Source: Manihot esculenta (taxonomy: Eukaryota; Streptophyta; Magnoliopsida; Malpighiales; Euphorbiaceae). From it: DNA of 64,000 nucleotides. The position numbers were made by a program, and so were the translations under genes. Positions within the stretch are counted from its first letter, which is position 1. Every line of letters starts with the position of its first letter. The stretch spans positions 10,373,248 to 10,437,247 of the forward strand of contig NC_035162.2 of NCBI RefSeq assembly GCF_001659605.2. Direction: 5' to 3'. Shown in pieces: positions 38,201 through 54,301 of the stretch. The notes under the pieces are model-generated. The model was not told where the DNA came from. It made no database searches and saw nothing but the letters and a program-made list of their open reading frames with translations.

Positions 38201-38418
38201 AAAGAAGACCTCACTGAGGTCCCACCAAAAGAAGACCTCACTGAGGTCCTAGCAAAAGAAGACCTCACTGAGGTCCTGGCAAAAGAAGACCTCACTGAGG
38301 TCCTAGCAAAAGAAGACCTCAACAAGGTCTTGACAAAAGAAGACCTCACTGAGGTCCTAGTAAAAGAAGACCTCACTGAGGTCCTAACAAAGGAAGACCT
38401 CAATAAGGTCTTGACAAG
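35239..38418 (+). repeat. Array B: about 117 tandem units of 27 bp with hairpins
   Basis: The unit type AAAGAAGACCTCACTGAGGT plus CCTAGCA alternates with a second type carrying GACCTCAATAAGGTC and TTGACA. GACCTCACTGAGGTC is a perfect 7-bp inverted repeat with a one-base centre; the second type keeps a 5-bp stem. The period is nine codons, so frames of 579 codons (plus) and 606 codons (minus) arise without being genes. A short variant unit (GGAACAAGAGAAG) at about 36998 and 37708 marks a segmental duplication of about 710 bp and breaks the frame at each place. Confidence 0.97.
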
Positions 38419-38566
38419 AGAAGACCTCAAAGAGGCAGAAGACCTCAAAAGAGGCAGAAGACCTCAAAAAGGCAGAAGACCTCAAAGAGGCAGAAGACCT
38501 CAAAGAGGCAGAAAACCTCAAAGAGGCAGAAGACCTCAATGAGGCAGAAGACCTCACTGAGGTAGA
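38415..38566 (+). repeat. Array C: 18-bp units
   Basis: About eight copies of GAGGCAGAAGACCTCAAA follow array B and share its GAAGACCTCA segment, so C probably arose from a B unit. Confidence 0.9.
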
Positions 38567-39194
38567 AGGCCGGCAAAGATCTCAAAGATCTCCCGGAGCA
38601 AAAATAGCCAGAATCCCCAAGATCATCCGGTGCAACAAGCAAAAACAACTCATAAAGAACATAGTTCTGATCTCACATAAAAGATTGGGGCACGGGACCA
38701 TAAATGAAAAAGCTAAACTCCGACCTCCCAAAGGAGCTCAAGTCATCAGGTAGATAGACTTTAATCTCACACAACAGCCAAAAGTACCAAAGCATCATGC
38801 CGATCTCAAGAAAACGAGCGCAGTACTGGTAAACCCGATAAGACAGACCGAATTAAGGCAGGGCGATTTCTAAGCAAACTGCATACCAAAATACAAAGCC
38901 AAACAGAGAATCACGGGCAATCATGAGAGGCAACGACCTCGAGAATTGACCGCTCACACTAAACCAACTCAGCTGACCTAGAGAAAGGTCCAAGCAACAA
39001 AGAGCCCGCAAAATGCTCGAAAGAAGACAGCCCATAAATACTCAGGGGCAAAAAACATATACAAGAGTCCAACGCTCAGGCAAAAATAATAAAAAGGCAA
39101 GAAAGGGATACTTTCGACAGGAGCAGTTCTCAGACCACACGGTCATGAATAGAGTTTAAAGATTTATCCCCTCACCAGTCATGGAATAACTGCT
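38567..39194 (+). other. Element tail after the arrays
   Basis: It begins with degenerate array-A sequence (AGATCTCCCGGAGC, then AATCCCCAAGATCATCCGG at 38580-38630). The remaining 0.55 kb is unique, non-coding by inspection, and leads to the purine tract. Confidence 0.6.
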
Positions 39195-39209
39195 GAGGAG
39201 ATAAAGGGG
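39195..39209 (+). promoter_or_regulatory. Polypurine tract
   Basis: GAGGAGATAAAGGGG lies 4 bp before the right LTR, the expected place for plus-strand DNA priming. Confidence 0.75.
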
Positions 39210-39213
39210 CAAT

Positions 39214-39913
39214 TGATGATCGCTGGATTTCTTCACCCCGGTATAAAGGCCAGGCCCATGAAAACAGTCCATGATTCGAAGGCTTCAATATTCCCCTCGA
39301 GAGCCAGGTCCAGCCCGCTCAGTCACAGGGCCGGACTCCGCCTAGACTCCTCAAGCAAACCAGCCCAAACCTCTCGGCCCAGTAATCAGGCCCTCACCAG
39401 GCTCAACTTCAGCCCTACCATTCAACCCAGCCCGGAAAGGGGAAAATGACCAAGATGCCCCGCTGGTAGGTCCTTCCGCATGCGTATCAGAGGAGAATCA
39501 TATGTATCAGAGGAGAATTAATGGCCGTTACGCATGGAGCAGGCGCCTGACACATCCGTACATACGGAGCTAGGCTACAGAAGACAGCTAGCATTATGGC
39601 AGAGAGACAGATATATATATCACGGTAGAGGCCACGCAGAGGGCTCTCTCTTCTTCTTCCTTTTCCTTCCTGGACACCATTTTTATTCTTTCTGTAACCC
39701 TTGCCTAAATATACTACTCTGAGCCATAAAATCTGACTTGAGCGTCGGAGGGCCTCTGCCGGGGCATACCCGGTAGGCCCCTGACCATTCTTTCTTATTT
39801 TACAGGTCCTTTCACCAGGTAAAACATGGAGAGACCCATCAGGGAGCCCAGCAAGAAGGGACCCAGAAGAAAACCAGATCTATCATGGACCAGGAAGAGG
39901 AAAATATTTATCA
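39214..39913 (+). repeat. 3' LTR
   Basis: 700 bp, three differences by eye from the 5' LTR. It lies about 600 bp upstream of the RPN10 start codon and in the same orientation. Confidence 0.95.
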
Positions 39914-40514
39914 ATTCATATTTAAAATTTAATAATTATTTAAAGATATTTATAATTATATAAAATAAATAAATAATACATATTAAATTTATAAAAATAA
40001 ACAAAATGTTGAAAATAATTTATAATGGTACATTTTTACTTATGAAAGATATGATAATTAAATTTGATTTTTAAATTAAATAGTTATTTTATTATTACCA
40101 TTATATACATCTTGTTTTATTTTTTTCTTACTTTTAATTAAAATAAAATGAAAGTTTTCTTTAAAATACTCTAAAAATATTTCCAAAACCTTTGTGTTGT
40201 CTCTCAAATCAATCATCTACATATCGATTAATTAGTCGAAAAAAACTTCAATCACGCCCTTTTTTTAATACTTTATTTTTATTAAAAAAAAAGGTCATAT
40301 CATTCAGAAAAATGTACCTAATTGGTTAGGACTTGTAAACACGGGAGGCATGTCCATGGAACCGACCGCACCTTATCTTAAGTTCTCAACTGGTTTCTTG
40401 TACAAGTAAAACCCAATTCTTTCCTTCTTCTCACTCTCTCTCTCTGCGCTCTCAATTGATCGAAAACGAGTCTATCTCGATCCTTCGTTTATCCTTCTCC
40501 TGCAATCATTAACC
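39914..40514. other. RPN10 upstream region
   Basis: It starts with the retrotransposon target duplication ATTCA. AT-rich to about 40300, then less AT-rich with a CT-rich leader-like stretch (CTCACTCTCTCTCTCTGCGC) just before the start codon. No clear TATA box is visible. Confidence 0.5.
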
Positions 40515-43500
40515 ATGGTGCTCGAGGTAAACCCTAAAATTTCTCAGGATTTATTAGGGTTGTAATTGTTCTTAGAGTTCTAATCGATTTTCGTTAATGC
40601 CGGTAGTTTGATTGTACTCTGATATCTTATGAACAGGCGACAATGATATGTATCGATAATTCGGAATGGATGCGAAACGGCGATTACTCTCCTTCCAGAT
40701 TTCAAGCTCAAGCTGATGCCATTAATCTTATTTGTGGAGCTAAAACACAGGTTTAATTGATAAAACTGTTGTTAATATTTACTCTTAAGTATTTTTTTTT
40801 GTTCATTTTTTCTTTGGATTGAAATTTTTTGTAACTGCAGTTAGTGTTTGATTGCGGACTGAGAGATTTTTAATGAATGTGGTGGTCTGAACTGTGTGTG
40901 CAGTCAAACCCGGAGAATACGGTGGGAGTTCTCACAATGGCAGGAAAAGGGGTTCGTGTTTTGGTCACGCCTACTAGTGACCTTGGCAAGATCTTAGCTT
41001 GCATGCACGGTTAGCTTCTTTGCTCGCTTTTTGTGACGGCTACCCTTAATTGAACCTCAAAACGAAGTGCGGCACTAGTTTACTGTTTTGTAGGAAATTC
41101 AAGTACCTGAAATTTATCTGCTTCTCTTGGTGTAGTTGCTAATGCCTAGTGAATATCTAATAGGTATATTAAGGATCACCTGCAGGTCTTATTCTATTGC
41201 CTATTTAAGTGTATGGAGGCTGACTAGCGAGTGCAAAGTTCCCCTTTGATGTTTTTGCTTGTTAGTCCTTTGTTCTAGTCTTGAGTGAGATCTGTTTCCG
41301 AATTTTGAAGGAATATAACGTTGGTAACTTTAGTCTAATACCGCTATTACTTGATACGGCTCAACTAGTTGATGATCTTGGAACTGTGCATACATTGCTT
41401 CTGCTGGTGATAGGATTGGTGTTCTTTGCATTAGGATGTTGTATTTCACTGTTTGGGCAGTGCTGCAGATGATTTTCACGATAGATCCTGATTTCCTTTT
41501 TGAGGTTTGAGGTTTATTCTTCCAGTTAATCCTATTATTAACACAAGGGGCATTTACCTGGAGTTTGCTATTGATTTTAAGTTCTGGTCATGATGTCTCA
41601 AACAGCAAGCTATTGCAGAAGTTAAACCAGTCGACATTGTGAACATTTTTTTTACATTACAAAATTGGTTTTAATGCATAAATTGTGCAACAATTTGACA
41701 CAGGCTCAATATTATTTCCATGAATTTTGGTTGTTTAAAATATTATTTTCAGCTAATTTCCTATCCAATTAACACATTTTTTTGAATTTTTCTAGTTTTA
41801 CATTATATGAATATATAATGACATATAAAATTTACTAATTACTATAGATTATTGTGTAGGAACTTAAAAAAGGTGACACATTCTTATTTTATTTCTAGAT
41901 CACTCTAATGTTATTTACTTTCTAGTAATTGATGTCTTTGAGAAGAGTTTTTGAAGCTTTAAATTTTCTGATACTTTTTATCCGGGTGACTCTTGTTTTC
42001 ATGGTTTTCTTTTTCCAATTAGAGTTTAATTTTTCTTATAGTAGGAAGCTAGAAGTAAATATTTATGCTCCAAATAGCTTGGCTCATGTATCGAATGGGT
42101 TAATTTTGTGTAGGAATTAGTGTTCTGAATGGATTAACTTTGTGTAGGCCTTACATTTATTAGTACCGACCATAGTCTGCAAAAAAAGTGGTGAGTCTTA
42201 TACTCTTGTTGTAGGCAACTTGGAAAATAGACAGTTACGTCCCTAATAAAATATAGTACTTACTCATGGGTGAATTCTGTTATTTGCACTCTATGTGAAT
42301 TTGGTGCCATTTCTTTTTTACAGCTGGGCAGGAAGTCATCGTTTTCATTTAGTCTAAGCCTATCTAAAATTGAACTGTGATCTCCTCCCCTCACTTTAGG
42401 TTTAGAAATAGGTGGCGAGTTGAACTTGGCTGCCGGTATCCAGGTTGCACAGTTGGCTCTTAAGCATCGTCAAAACAAAAAGCAGCAACAAAGGATTATT
42501 GTATTTGCTGGAAGGTGTGTTAATCATACCTGCTAAGTTCTCTTTTATTTTTTTTTTTTTCTTACAGTTTCAGTTTTTTATCAATGTAAAATTGTTGCTT
42601 GCAGCCCCATCAAACATGATAAGAAGGCATTGGAGATGATTGGAAGAAAGTTGAAAAAGAACAGTGTAGCACTTGATATTGTTGATTTTGGTGAAGAAGA
42701 TGATGGGAAGGCAGAAAAGTTGGAAGCTCTTCTTGCTGCTGTTAACAACAATGACAGCAGCCACATCGTTCATGTTCCACCTGGTCCAAATGCTCTTTCT
42801 GATGTGCTTATCAGGTAGTATAAGCTCTTCCTTTTTGTGTTTGCCAAATGTTACCTTGATTTCCTTACTGGTTTTTGATATTTGTTTTGTTTATGGCAGT
42901 ACACCCATCTTCACTGGTGATGGGGAAGGTGGAAGTGGTTTTGCTGCTGCTGCAGCAGCAGCTGCAGCTGGTGGTGTTTCCGGTTTTGAATTTGGTGTGG
43001 ATCCCAACCTTGATCCTGAACTTGCCCTTGCTCTTAGAGTGTCAATGGAGGAGGAGAGGGCCAGGCAAGAAGCAGCTGCCAAAAAGGCTGCAGAGGAAGC
43101 CTCTAAGCAGGAAAAAGGAGGGGAACAACCAACTAGTTCACAGGATGCAACTATGACTGAAAGTGCCAGTGTTACAGCTTCTGAAGCTGACAACAAGAAA
43201 AATGATTTGATGGTATCGTTTTATGCTTGAAGCTGTTATCCTTGTCTGGTTAAAATTGTTGGTGTTGCTTGTTCAAATGTTCCCCTCCCCATTGTTCTTA
43301 TTGATAAAACTGACTGGGCCTAACTCCAATGCACAAGGCACCTTCTGGGTGGAGGATTGCCTAAGTTGTATAACCGTTAAGTGAATACGCTCCCTAACGT
43401 CTAAACTGGATATCATATATTGTGAAGTTTGCAAGACTTGAATACTTGACATTTGCCAGTGAACCAATATCAAAATTGTGGTTGGCTTTAATACTGTGAT

Positions 43501-45172
43501 GGTAAAAAGGAGCAGGATTAACTCTATTCCAAAAGATATCCTGCCCCGTATCTAGCTGATGTGGGACTGAGCATGTCTTATGCTATTCCTTTATGGCATC
43601 TTCAATTGGACTGAACATATGGGTCACTTTGAATCCTTGACCTCTCAGGCTGAGCTTACATGGACTTCCTCAAACCCCAAAAAAGCTGCAGGGGTTCACC
43701 CTGTATATAAACATTATTAGAATGTTAAGCGGGGATTCATGATACTCTGGAAGGATGTTTTGCTTTTTTAACTGTGCTGCATTATTGCAAAAACTGAAGA
43801 GCATGCTGCTTCTAAAATAAAGCATCTTGTTAGAATTTTTGGATTCCGAACTGTTATGTCTTATCATTTATTGTTTTTTTTTTCCCTCATTCTTTATACT
43901 GCATGCTTGTGCTTCTCATTGCTGGCATTGGATTGATCAATATGTTCACATAATAACTTGCATTAAATTATTATAGGATGAAGAGAATGCGCTCCTACAG
44001 CAAGCTCTCGCAATGTCAATGGACAATCCTGCCTCTAGCCATGAACTGCGAGATACTGATATGTCAGAGGCTGCTGCAGATGATCCAGACTTGGCACTAG
44101 GTGAATCCTTATATCCAGTAACTTTATTGCTTGTGCATGCGTATCTATTTTCCTGTCAGTCATGGTCATGGCACGGAACTTGATGGGGCAATATTTTGAG
44201 GTTAGGTCGAGTTTTTGTATTTGTACAGGGAAACTCAGAAATACTAATCACATGCTTAGGAGGACGTATTTGGCAAGTATTGGGGATTCATGGCATTTTA
44301 TTTAGTAAAAGAAGTTTGCTGATGGCATGTCTGACAAATATAACTATTTTGAATTTTGTTATTATTGTTGGTTAGAGTTGACAATAGGAATGCCTCTGAA
44401 ATTCTTTGCTTTCTTCAACTGATGAAGCCATGTCCTGCAGTGTATATTTCCTTAAATATGGCATCCAACCTTACAGTCTTCGACAATTTAATTTTGTTAC
44501 TGACAATGCTAAATTTTTTTAGTTATTGCTACAAGCATTTCTGTTAATGCCCCTGGTGGTTCTGCAGCTCTTCAATTGTCTGTGCAAGATGGTACAAAAG
44601 ATTCAGGAAGCCAGACAGATATGAGCAAGTTGTTGGCTGACCAATCCTTTGTATCCTCCATCCTTGCTTCAGTATGGCTTCTTAAATTTTACTGGCAGAA
44701 TCCATCTTCTCGTATTCAAAATATGTGTGGTCCTCATCCAATGCAGTAGTTATTCATTAGTTCATTGTTTCTGCAGCTTCCAGGGGTTGATCCAAATGAT
44801 CCTTCAGTTAAAGATTTGCTTGCTTCCATGCAAAGCCAGTCTGAGGTGAGTTCATTAGACTTACAAGGTAGAATGAGAGTAGAGTAAAATACTGTTTTTT
44901 CCGTTTTATTTTCCCCTTAAAGGTGAGTGGCTCATGGTTGACGCTGCATTGCATTTATGTTTCCTTTTCCTTGCTTGTCTTTCTTCCAGGTTATTCTTAC
45001 TGTTTATTTACATTATGTGTGGGCTTTAAATATAATTTTTTTTACTCTTGAATACTAGGAATTGTATGTAATGAAAAATGTTGACTTTGATTTTATTCTC
45101 ATTGGTTTGTTTATTTTACCACAGCCCCAAGAAAAGAAGGAAGAAGACAAGCCCAAGGAGGAGGAGAAGTGA
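40515..45172 (+). CDS. RPN10: 26S proteasome regulatory subunit RPN10 (ubiquitin receptor)
   Basis: RPN10 binds polyubiquitin and docks in the 19S particle at the lid-base interface. Ten exons, 40515-40526, 40637-40750, 40904-41009, 42400-42514, 42605-42814, 42900-43212, 43977-44100, 44568-44671, 44777-44845 and 45125-45172, encode 404 residues, all introns GT-AG. The N-terminal VWA domain occupies about residues 1-190 ([40 protein letters not shown]). Three ubiquitin-interacting motifs follow: [15 protein letters not shown] (about 222-240), [15 protein letters not shown] (about 293-307) and [15 protein letters not shown] (about 326-340). The Lys/Glu-rich C-terminus is typical. An Ala-rich run precedes the first UIM. 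The first exon encodes only four residues. The complete plant gene appears intact despite the retrotransposon just upstream. Confidence 0.97.
40529..40537 (+). promoter_or_regulatory. Telo-box in RPN10 intron 1
   Basis: AAACCCTAA starts three bases into the first intron. Telo-boxes near the 5' ends of plant genes for protein synthesis and turnover are linked to expression in dividing cells. Presence is clear; function is inferred. Confidence 0.4.
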
Positions 45173-46126
45173 TAAATCTCTGGTGTTGAATTTTGGTGTC
45201 AGATAATGGTGTCCCAGTTCCTGATCTGATCTATTATCAGCTAAATTCAAAAGAATGTTAAAATTTGAAGGGGCATGGCGCATCACATGAGTCTTGTTAG
45301 ACATTTGAGGTTTCATATGATAACTAGCTATTGCATGAACAATTAAAATCCTTGAGGTCTGAAAGTTATTTGCCGTAGCTGTTAACATTCTATTTATGTT
45401 TAGAAGGGCAAGCATTGTTTGAATGGCAAAGGAAAGTGAGCAGAGCATTATGTACCTTGTTATTTTACAACTCAAAATTTAAATCTCATTTTCTTTAAAC
45501 GTTGCTGCTAGTGATGTGAGATGGTCATGGGTTATTGGTAAGATGGTGATATGTTCCCTCCCTACAGTCGACACTTGTTTTCAAAGAGATGAAATAACTT
45601 TTAAATTTTCATGTGCCGTCTTACATCGATTATTGGAAAAGAAGAGCTTTTTTTTGTTTGGGCCAAAGGTAATGGTTACTTCATTAGACGGAGAGCTGTT
45701 TTGCTCCGCTACTGATTTTGTATATTCTGGGTTTGTCATATATTAATATGTCTGCAGTTCTTGAATTTGTGTTGGTGGGTTTTGTTTTCTGGATTTATGA
45801 GATTCTATTTTTGTTGTTTGTGTTCTTGATTCATGATTTCTGTCTTTTAATTTTTTTTTTTTAGAAAAAGGAAATCTATCAATTATTTTTGTGATTATTT
45901 TTAAAATTACATGATATATTTTATATTAAAAATTAAATTAATGATCTTTCCCTAAAAACTTAGTGCTATTTAGACTTGGCAAAAAATTATGGGTTTATTG
46001 AGAAAAAGTAAACTATTTAGTTTAACGTCCCTAAAAATTTCAAGATAAATTTGACCTTTCTTCCAATAAGAAAATAATTAGCGGTAGTAGTACTTTTAAA
46101 TCTAATTAATTAATTTTACTATTTTT

Positions 46127-46160
<34 letters not shown>

Positions 46161-46558
46161 CAAGTAATACATGTTTTAGCCATTGAATCGGCTACTTTTT
46201 AAATATAATTACTATTCTTGAAAAATAAATAAAAATAGACAGATATATATTTAGATGAAAATTTACAGATATTAAAAGAATTAAACTGAAAATTTATAAA
46301 AGTGTATTTAAAATTTTACAGAACATTTTAATTGAATCAGTTATTCCAAATAAGGATTACCATTTATTTTATGGAATGAAAAACTAATGTTAAACTTTTT
46401 ATAACTTTATAATCAACATTTATTTTTTTGTTATCTTATTCAAAGAGAAAACTGAAATCAATTAATTATTTCACACGGTTAAAATCACCATTTTCCTTTT
46501 AAGGAAATGGTGAAAAAGGTAAATGGGAAATTAGGGTAAAAGGAAAGTGTATGCGAGT
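45173..46558. other. Intergenic region between RPN10 and CDKA
   Basis: RPN10 3' UTR followed by AT-rich DNA containing an AT microsatellite. No supported gene. Confidence 0.5.
46129..46158. repeat. (AT)15 microsatellite
   Basis: Uninterrupted AT dinucleotides, about 15 units. Confidence 0.95.
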
Positions 46559-46559
46559 C

Positions 46560-46739
46560 CACTCCTTTTTCCTTCAGTTTTCATTTCACCTTCTCACTTC
46601 TCAGTGTTGTACAACTTCTGGGACTCGCCAAATCCTCTCCATCAATCAATCAATCAATCAATCTGCTGCCGTCTCTTCTCTCCGGTCACTGAAAGATTCC
46701 GGTGCCGGATTCTTGATTTTGGTTTCCAATTGCGACCAG
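46560..46739 (+). other. Probable non-coding first exon of CDKA
   Basis: CT-rich leader-like sequence with a TCAA-type repeat (CAATCAATCAATCAATCAAT, about 46642-46663) ends in GCGACCAG followed by GTACTG, a donor. The matching acceptor is GGGCAG ending at 47877 or TTGCAG ending at 47887, just before the start codon. Plant CDKA genes commonly have such a leader intron. The transcription start is not visible. Confidence 0.5.
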
Positions 46740-47907
46740 GTACTGGATTTCCATCTATCTATAAATGCCTGCGGGTTTAGCAATTTATGTTGGAACTCTC
46801 AACTCTTATGATTTCTTTTAGGTTTCTTCTATGTATAATCAATGGGGATTCCATGGTTGGCTTGCCATCAATTTGGGGATATTGTGAATTTACAATTGAT
46901 TTTATCTTTTTTAAAATCTCTTTTTTTTTACCCTTATTTGCATGAATTCAATTCATTAAATCAATGCCATTTCTGAATCTTATTTTTTGTTCTGGCATTG
47001 ATGCGTATTAGCATATTTGCAAATTTTCTTGGCTATCTGAAAGATTATTTCTAGACAGAAACTGTGTTGTAGTTTGACCTTATTAAAAGAATACTTTGGT
47101 TTTGAGAATTAGAGTATATGTTGAAGACCATGGTTCCGTTGGTCTGTCTTCTCTTGCAGATCACTTTGTGGTGAGTTGTAACAATTAGCCAGGAGGCTTT
47201 ATCTTCTGAGGCAAGAATTTAAGCCTCCGGCTTGATTTAACTGACTATTCACGTTGGGTATTAAGTTCACTGTTATGTTTGGAGGTCTTTTACATGATAT
47301 CTGGTCAGTTTATTGATGCTTTATCAACTAATGAAGAATTTTATGTTGGTATGATAAATTTGGATCAATCTTGGGGTTGTTGGTGTCAATACCCGTGGTG
47401 CATTATAAAAATAAGAACTGTAGGTTTGGTTCCCGATAAGACGGGTTGGAGTTCGGGTTTTCGTTTGACTACACTTTGATCATTTTTTTTAATTAGTTTT
47501 TTTTTTTTTAAAAGAAAAACAGGTTAGCTACTGGTTATTCATTGGCAAGCAGTGTCTAGTATGGACTCAATTGCAACTCAATCATCTTTATTTAGCCTAT
47601 ACTGTTAATTTTTAGAACTAAATTGAATGCATTTATCTTGTTAGCTTGTTCCTTATGCTGAGGTTTACTAGGTATACTGTCGGGCCAAATGCATAGGTTT
47701 TAACTCACCATGGGAATGAAAGTGATTTAAAGTTTTTTAATATGCGTGCCTAGAAGATTGTTGTGTTGATCTATATTATTAACTTGTTTGCTTTGATTTG
47801 CTAATGTCCTGTGATGCATATTATCATCTCTTAAATTCGTTATAATTTTCCTAAAATCTGCTGTTACTTGTGGGCAGCCCTTTGCAGAGGCATTTGACAT
47901 TAACTGG

Positions 47908-51824
<3,917 letters not shown>

Positions 51825-53208
51825 TTCTGTTTCTGATCAATATTAATACATATTATATCATGTATCATCATTGTATAGCACTTGATGGATTTTGATTGTG
51901 TGAGAAACATGCTTGTTCTCTCCTATTTGCTCCTCTTTCGGTTTTCCTGTGGTGTCAAACTGATTCGTTATCATGGAATTGTGTAGCATCTGTTGGATCT
52001 TATGCTCTATATATGTGTCATAAATACAGGGGAGACACAAAGGAATTTTAGTTGTTTTTCCAGTTTGCTTGTAATGAACCCACCCTATCATTTGCTTTGA
52101 TTAAAAATATATTGGCTTCCATCTCTTTTTCTTCATTCTTGCTCTTTGGTTGCTGTTTCTGACTCTTCTGTTGGTATATGGAAGCCATTAAAAGAATGCT
52201 ATGTTGCTATTCTGGTGTGGTGAAGATATAGGTGAAGTAACCGTGCTCCCCCCTTTGTACGTTGTCGTTTATGTGTATTGCAGGTGAGCATGGACGCTTA
52301 TCTCATACACGACACATATTATAAATTAATCAAATTGCTTAATTTATTTAATAATTATAAGTTGATCATTACTTTAATAGGCTAGAAAATAATATTATGT
52401 TTATTTAAATTCAAATTAATTAAAGAATTTTTTTAAACTTAAACTTAGTTTGATTAAATTTTTATTTTAATGGTGTTTACGCTATTTTATTTCATATTAT
52501 AAAAATTGATAATGTAATATTTCTTAGATATTATTTCACGTAATTTATTTATAATAATTGAATTAAAATATTTTATGGATTTTATTTTCTTATAATCCTT
52601 TTAACCAAATTTAATTATGTGTAATATGCCATTAAAAATATAAAAAATGTTCAAATTTATATGAAATAAATTAGGAATGTTTATACTAAGTATAAAGAAT
52701 ACGCAATATAACGTACACTGGAAAAAATTACTCCTTAAATAGTTTGTTAAAGAATCATTATAAAAAAATTAATATTATTATATTCTCTTCTATTTCATTA
52801 TTTTTATTTATTTAATAATTTTAAATTATTTTTTATACTATAATAATATATAAATTAATTATTATAATTTTATCTTATTTTTAAAATATTTTTTAATATT
52901 TTATAAAAAAATATTTTTTTCAAATATAAAAAATAATATAAATAAAAATTATAAGAGGGAATGAATGATTTTTAAACAGGTGCATGCTATTTATAAATAA
53001 AATTAATTATATAAGTTGTAATAATTTCTAAATAATCTTTTTAAAAATGTATGTCAAATTTTGGAATAAAATTATAAGTTCTTCGATATCTTATTCATTA
53101 AAAACAAAATAATACTTTAAATTCTAATTTAAAAAAAATAAAAATAAAAATAAAAAAATTTCAACCCCGAACGAAGAGCGTGGCATTCGTGAGAGAACAA
53201 AATGAAAT
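51825..53208. other. CDKA 3' region and AT-rich spacer
   Basis: 3' UTR sequence to about 52250, then strongly AT-rich DNA. No supported gene or repeat with clear ends. Confidence 0.5.
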
Positions 53209-53282
53209 TGGCCCATGCAGGTCTCGAACCTGCGACCTTCGCGTTATTAGCACGACGCTCTAACCAACTGAGCTAATAGGCC
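53209..53282 (-). tRNA. tRNA-Ile (anticodon AAT)
   Basis: On the minus strand the 74-nt sequence folds as a full cloverleaf. The acceptor arms are GGCCTAT and ATGGGCC, followed by discriminator A. The D-arm region is AGCTCAGTTGGTTAGAGC. The anticodon stem TCGTG/CGCGA encloses the loop CTAATAA with anticodon AAT, and the T-arm is CAGGTTCGAGACCTG. A and B box promoters are intact. A TTTT run shortly downstream on the same strand fits a Pol III terminator. No intron and no encoded CCA, as usual for nuclear genes. Confidence 0.97.
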
Positions 53283-54301
53283 CTTTTGAGCTTAACGCTC
53301 AATAATATTTTATTTGAAAATTATTTAAAATTTTGGATGCTAGAACACTTAATACTGCATAAAAAGAAATGTTTGTAAGTATATTTATTATTATATCACT
53401 AGAAATTATAGTCCTTATGTCTCATAATGTTTATAACTTTTTTTTGCATGCGGATTAAAAATAATAATTATTTTAATTAAAACATAAAATTTTTTTTTTA
53501 TTAATTTTTCAATTATTTAATTTCTAATGTAAAATGAGGAGATTATAATAAAATTATTATTCATAATAAATAATTTAAATACTCATTTGAGAAAACAAAC
53601 AATTAAGGGTTGTATTAAAAATAAAATAAAATAAAATTACAATAATCAGTTTATATATTAACCATAATATAAAAAATAAACATTTTTTAAAACATAAAAG
53701 TGGATAAAAATAATAAAATAAAAAGAGTGTTAACTTCACTCTTTTGTATATAATGGAATTTAAAAAATTAAATAGAAATAACATAATAAAATAATTCATA
53801 TTAGGTTATAAAATTTAATCATTTATATTTTCTTTTTTAAATAATTTATATATTTTTTAATATGTATAACAATTTAGATTTTGGTAATGACTTTAGATTT
53901 TTTTTTTTAATTTAACATTTCTTTTTTTTTTTAATATTTAAAAATATAAGATGGATAAAGAAAAATGCTAAAAACATTTAAAAATCTGGACTAAATTATT
54001 TGATTGTGAATGCTTTCATCATGGTTTATGCACCTTCAGAGGCGAATCAATATGCATTTACATGTATATGCCAATGAAGAGGAGGACAATGTTAAACTGT
54101 CTATTTCTCTTCATATTTTAAATTCTGAAATTACTTTAACAACACTATTCAGACAACTCATCTACTCATCTCAAAATTTTGTCGCTACCATCTGGAAAAA
54201 GCATATTGAGCTTTGCAAAAATGTTGTCAACAGTTCACCTTCAGATCTTGTCCTGGAGAATGGCCTTCTTTTTTGTGATTTGCTGCATACACACAAACCT
54301 C
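53283..54301. other. AT-rich spacer and probable 3' UTR of the methyltransferase gene
   Basis: AT-rich to about 54000. The last 300 bp are less AT-rich and open on the plus strand, but more likely hold the 3' UTR of the minus-strand gene. Confidence 0.45.

Larger units (their letters stand above)
30188..39913 (+). mobile_element. Complete non-autonomous LTR retrotransposon filled with tandem arrays
   Basis: Two 700-bp LTRs (30188-30887 and 39214-39913) begin TGATGATCGC and end ATTTATCA, and are flanked by the 5-bp duplication ATTCA (30183-30187 and 39914-39918). A primer binding site follows the left LTR, and a purine-rich tract precedes the right LTR. By eye the LTRs differ at three positions: 30243/39269, 30250/39276 and 30550/39576. 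The 8.3-kb interior has no recognisable gag, protease, reverse transcriptase, RNase H or integrase. It contains a 2.3-kb leader-like segment, arrays A, B and C (about 5.3 kb) and a 0.6-kb tail. It must have been mobilised by proteins of another element, probably Ty3/gypsy-like judging by the primer site. Orientation is set by the primer site and purine tract. Confidence 0.93.

Noticed and set aside
35163..38542. Plus-strand frames of 579, 228 and 259 codons and minus-strand frames of 606, 237 and 252 codons
   Set aside because: They follow from the 27-bp unit being a multiple of three. Both strands are open at once and the frames stop exactly where an irregular unit occurs.
33228..38566. CRISPR-like repeat and spacer arrangement
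   Set aside because: The linkers are a few recurring variants, not unique spacers. The host is a plant nuclear genome and there are no cas genes.
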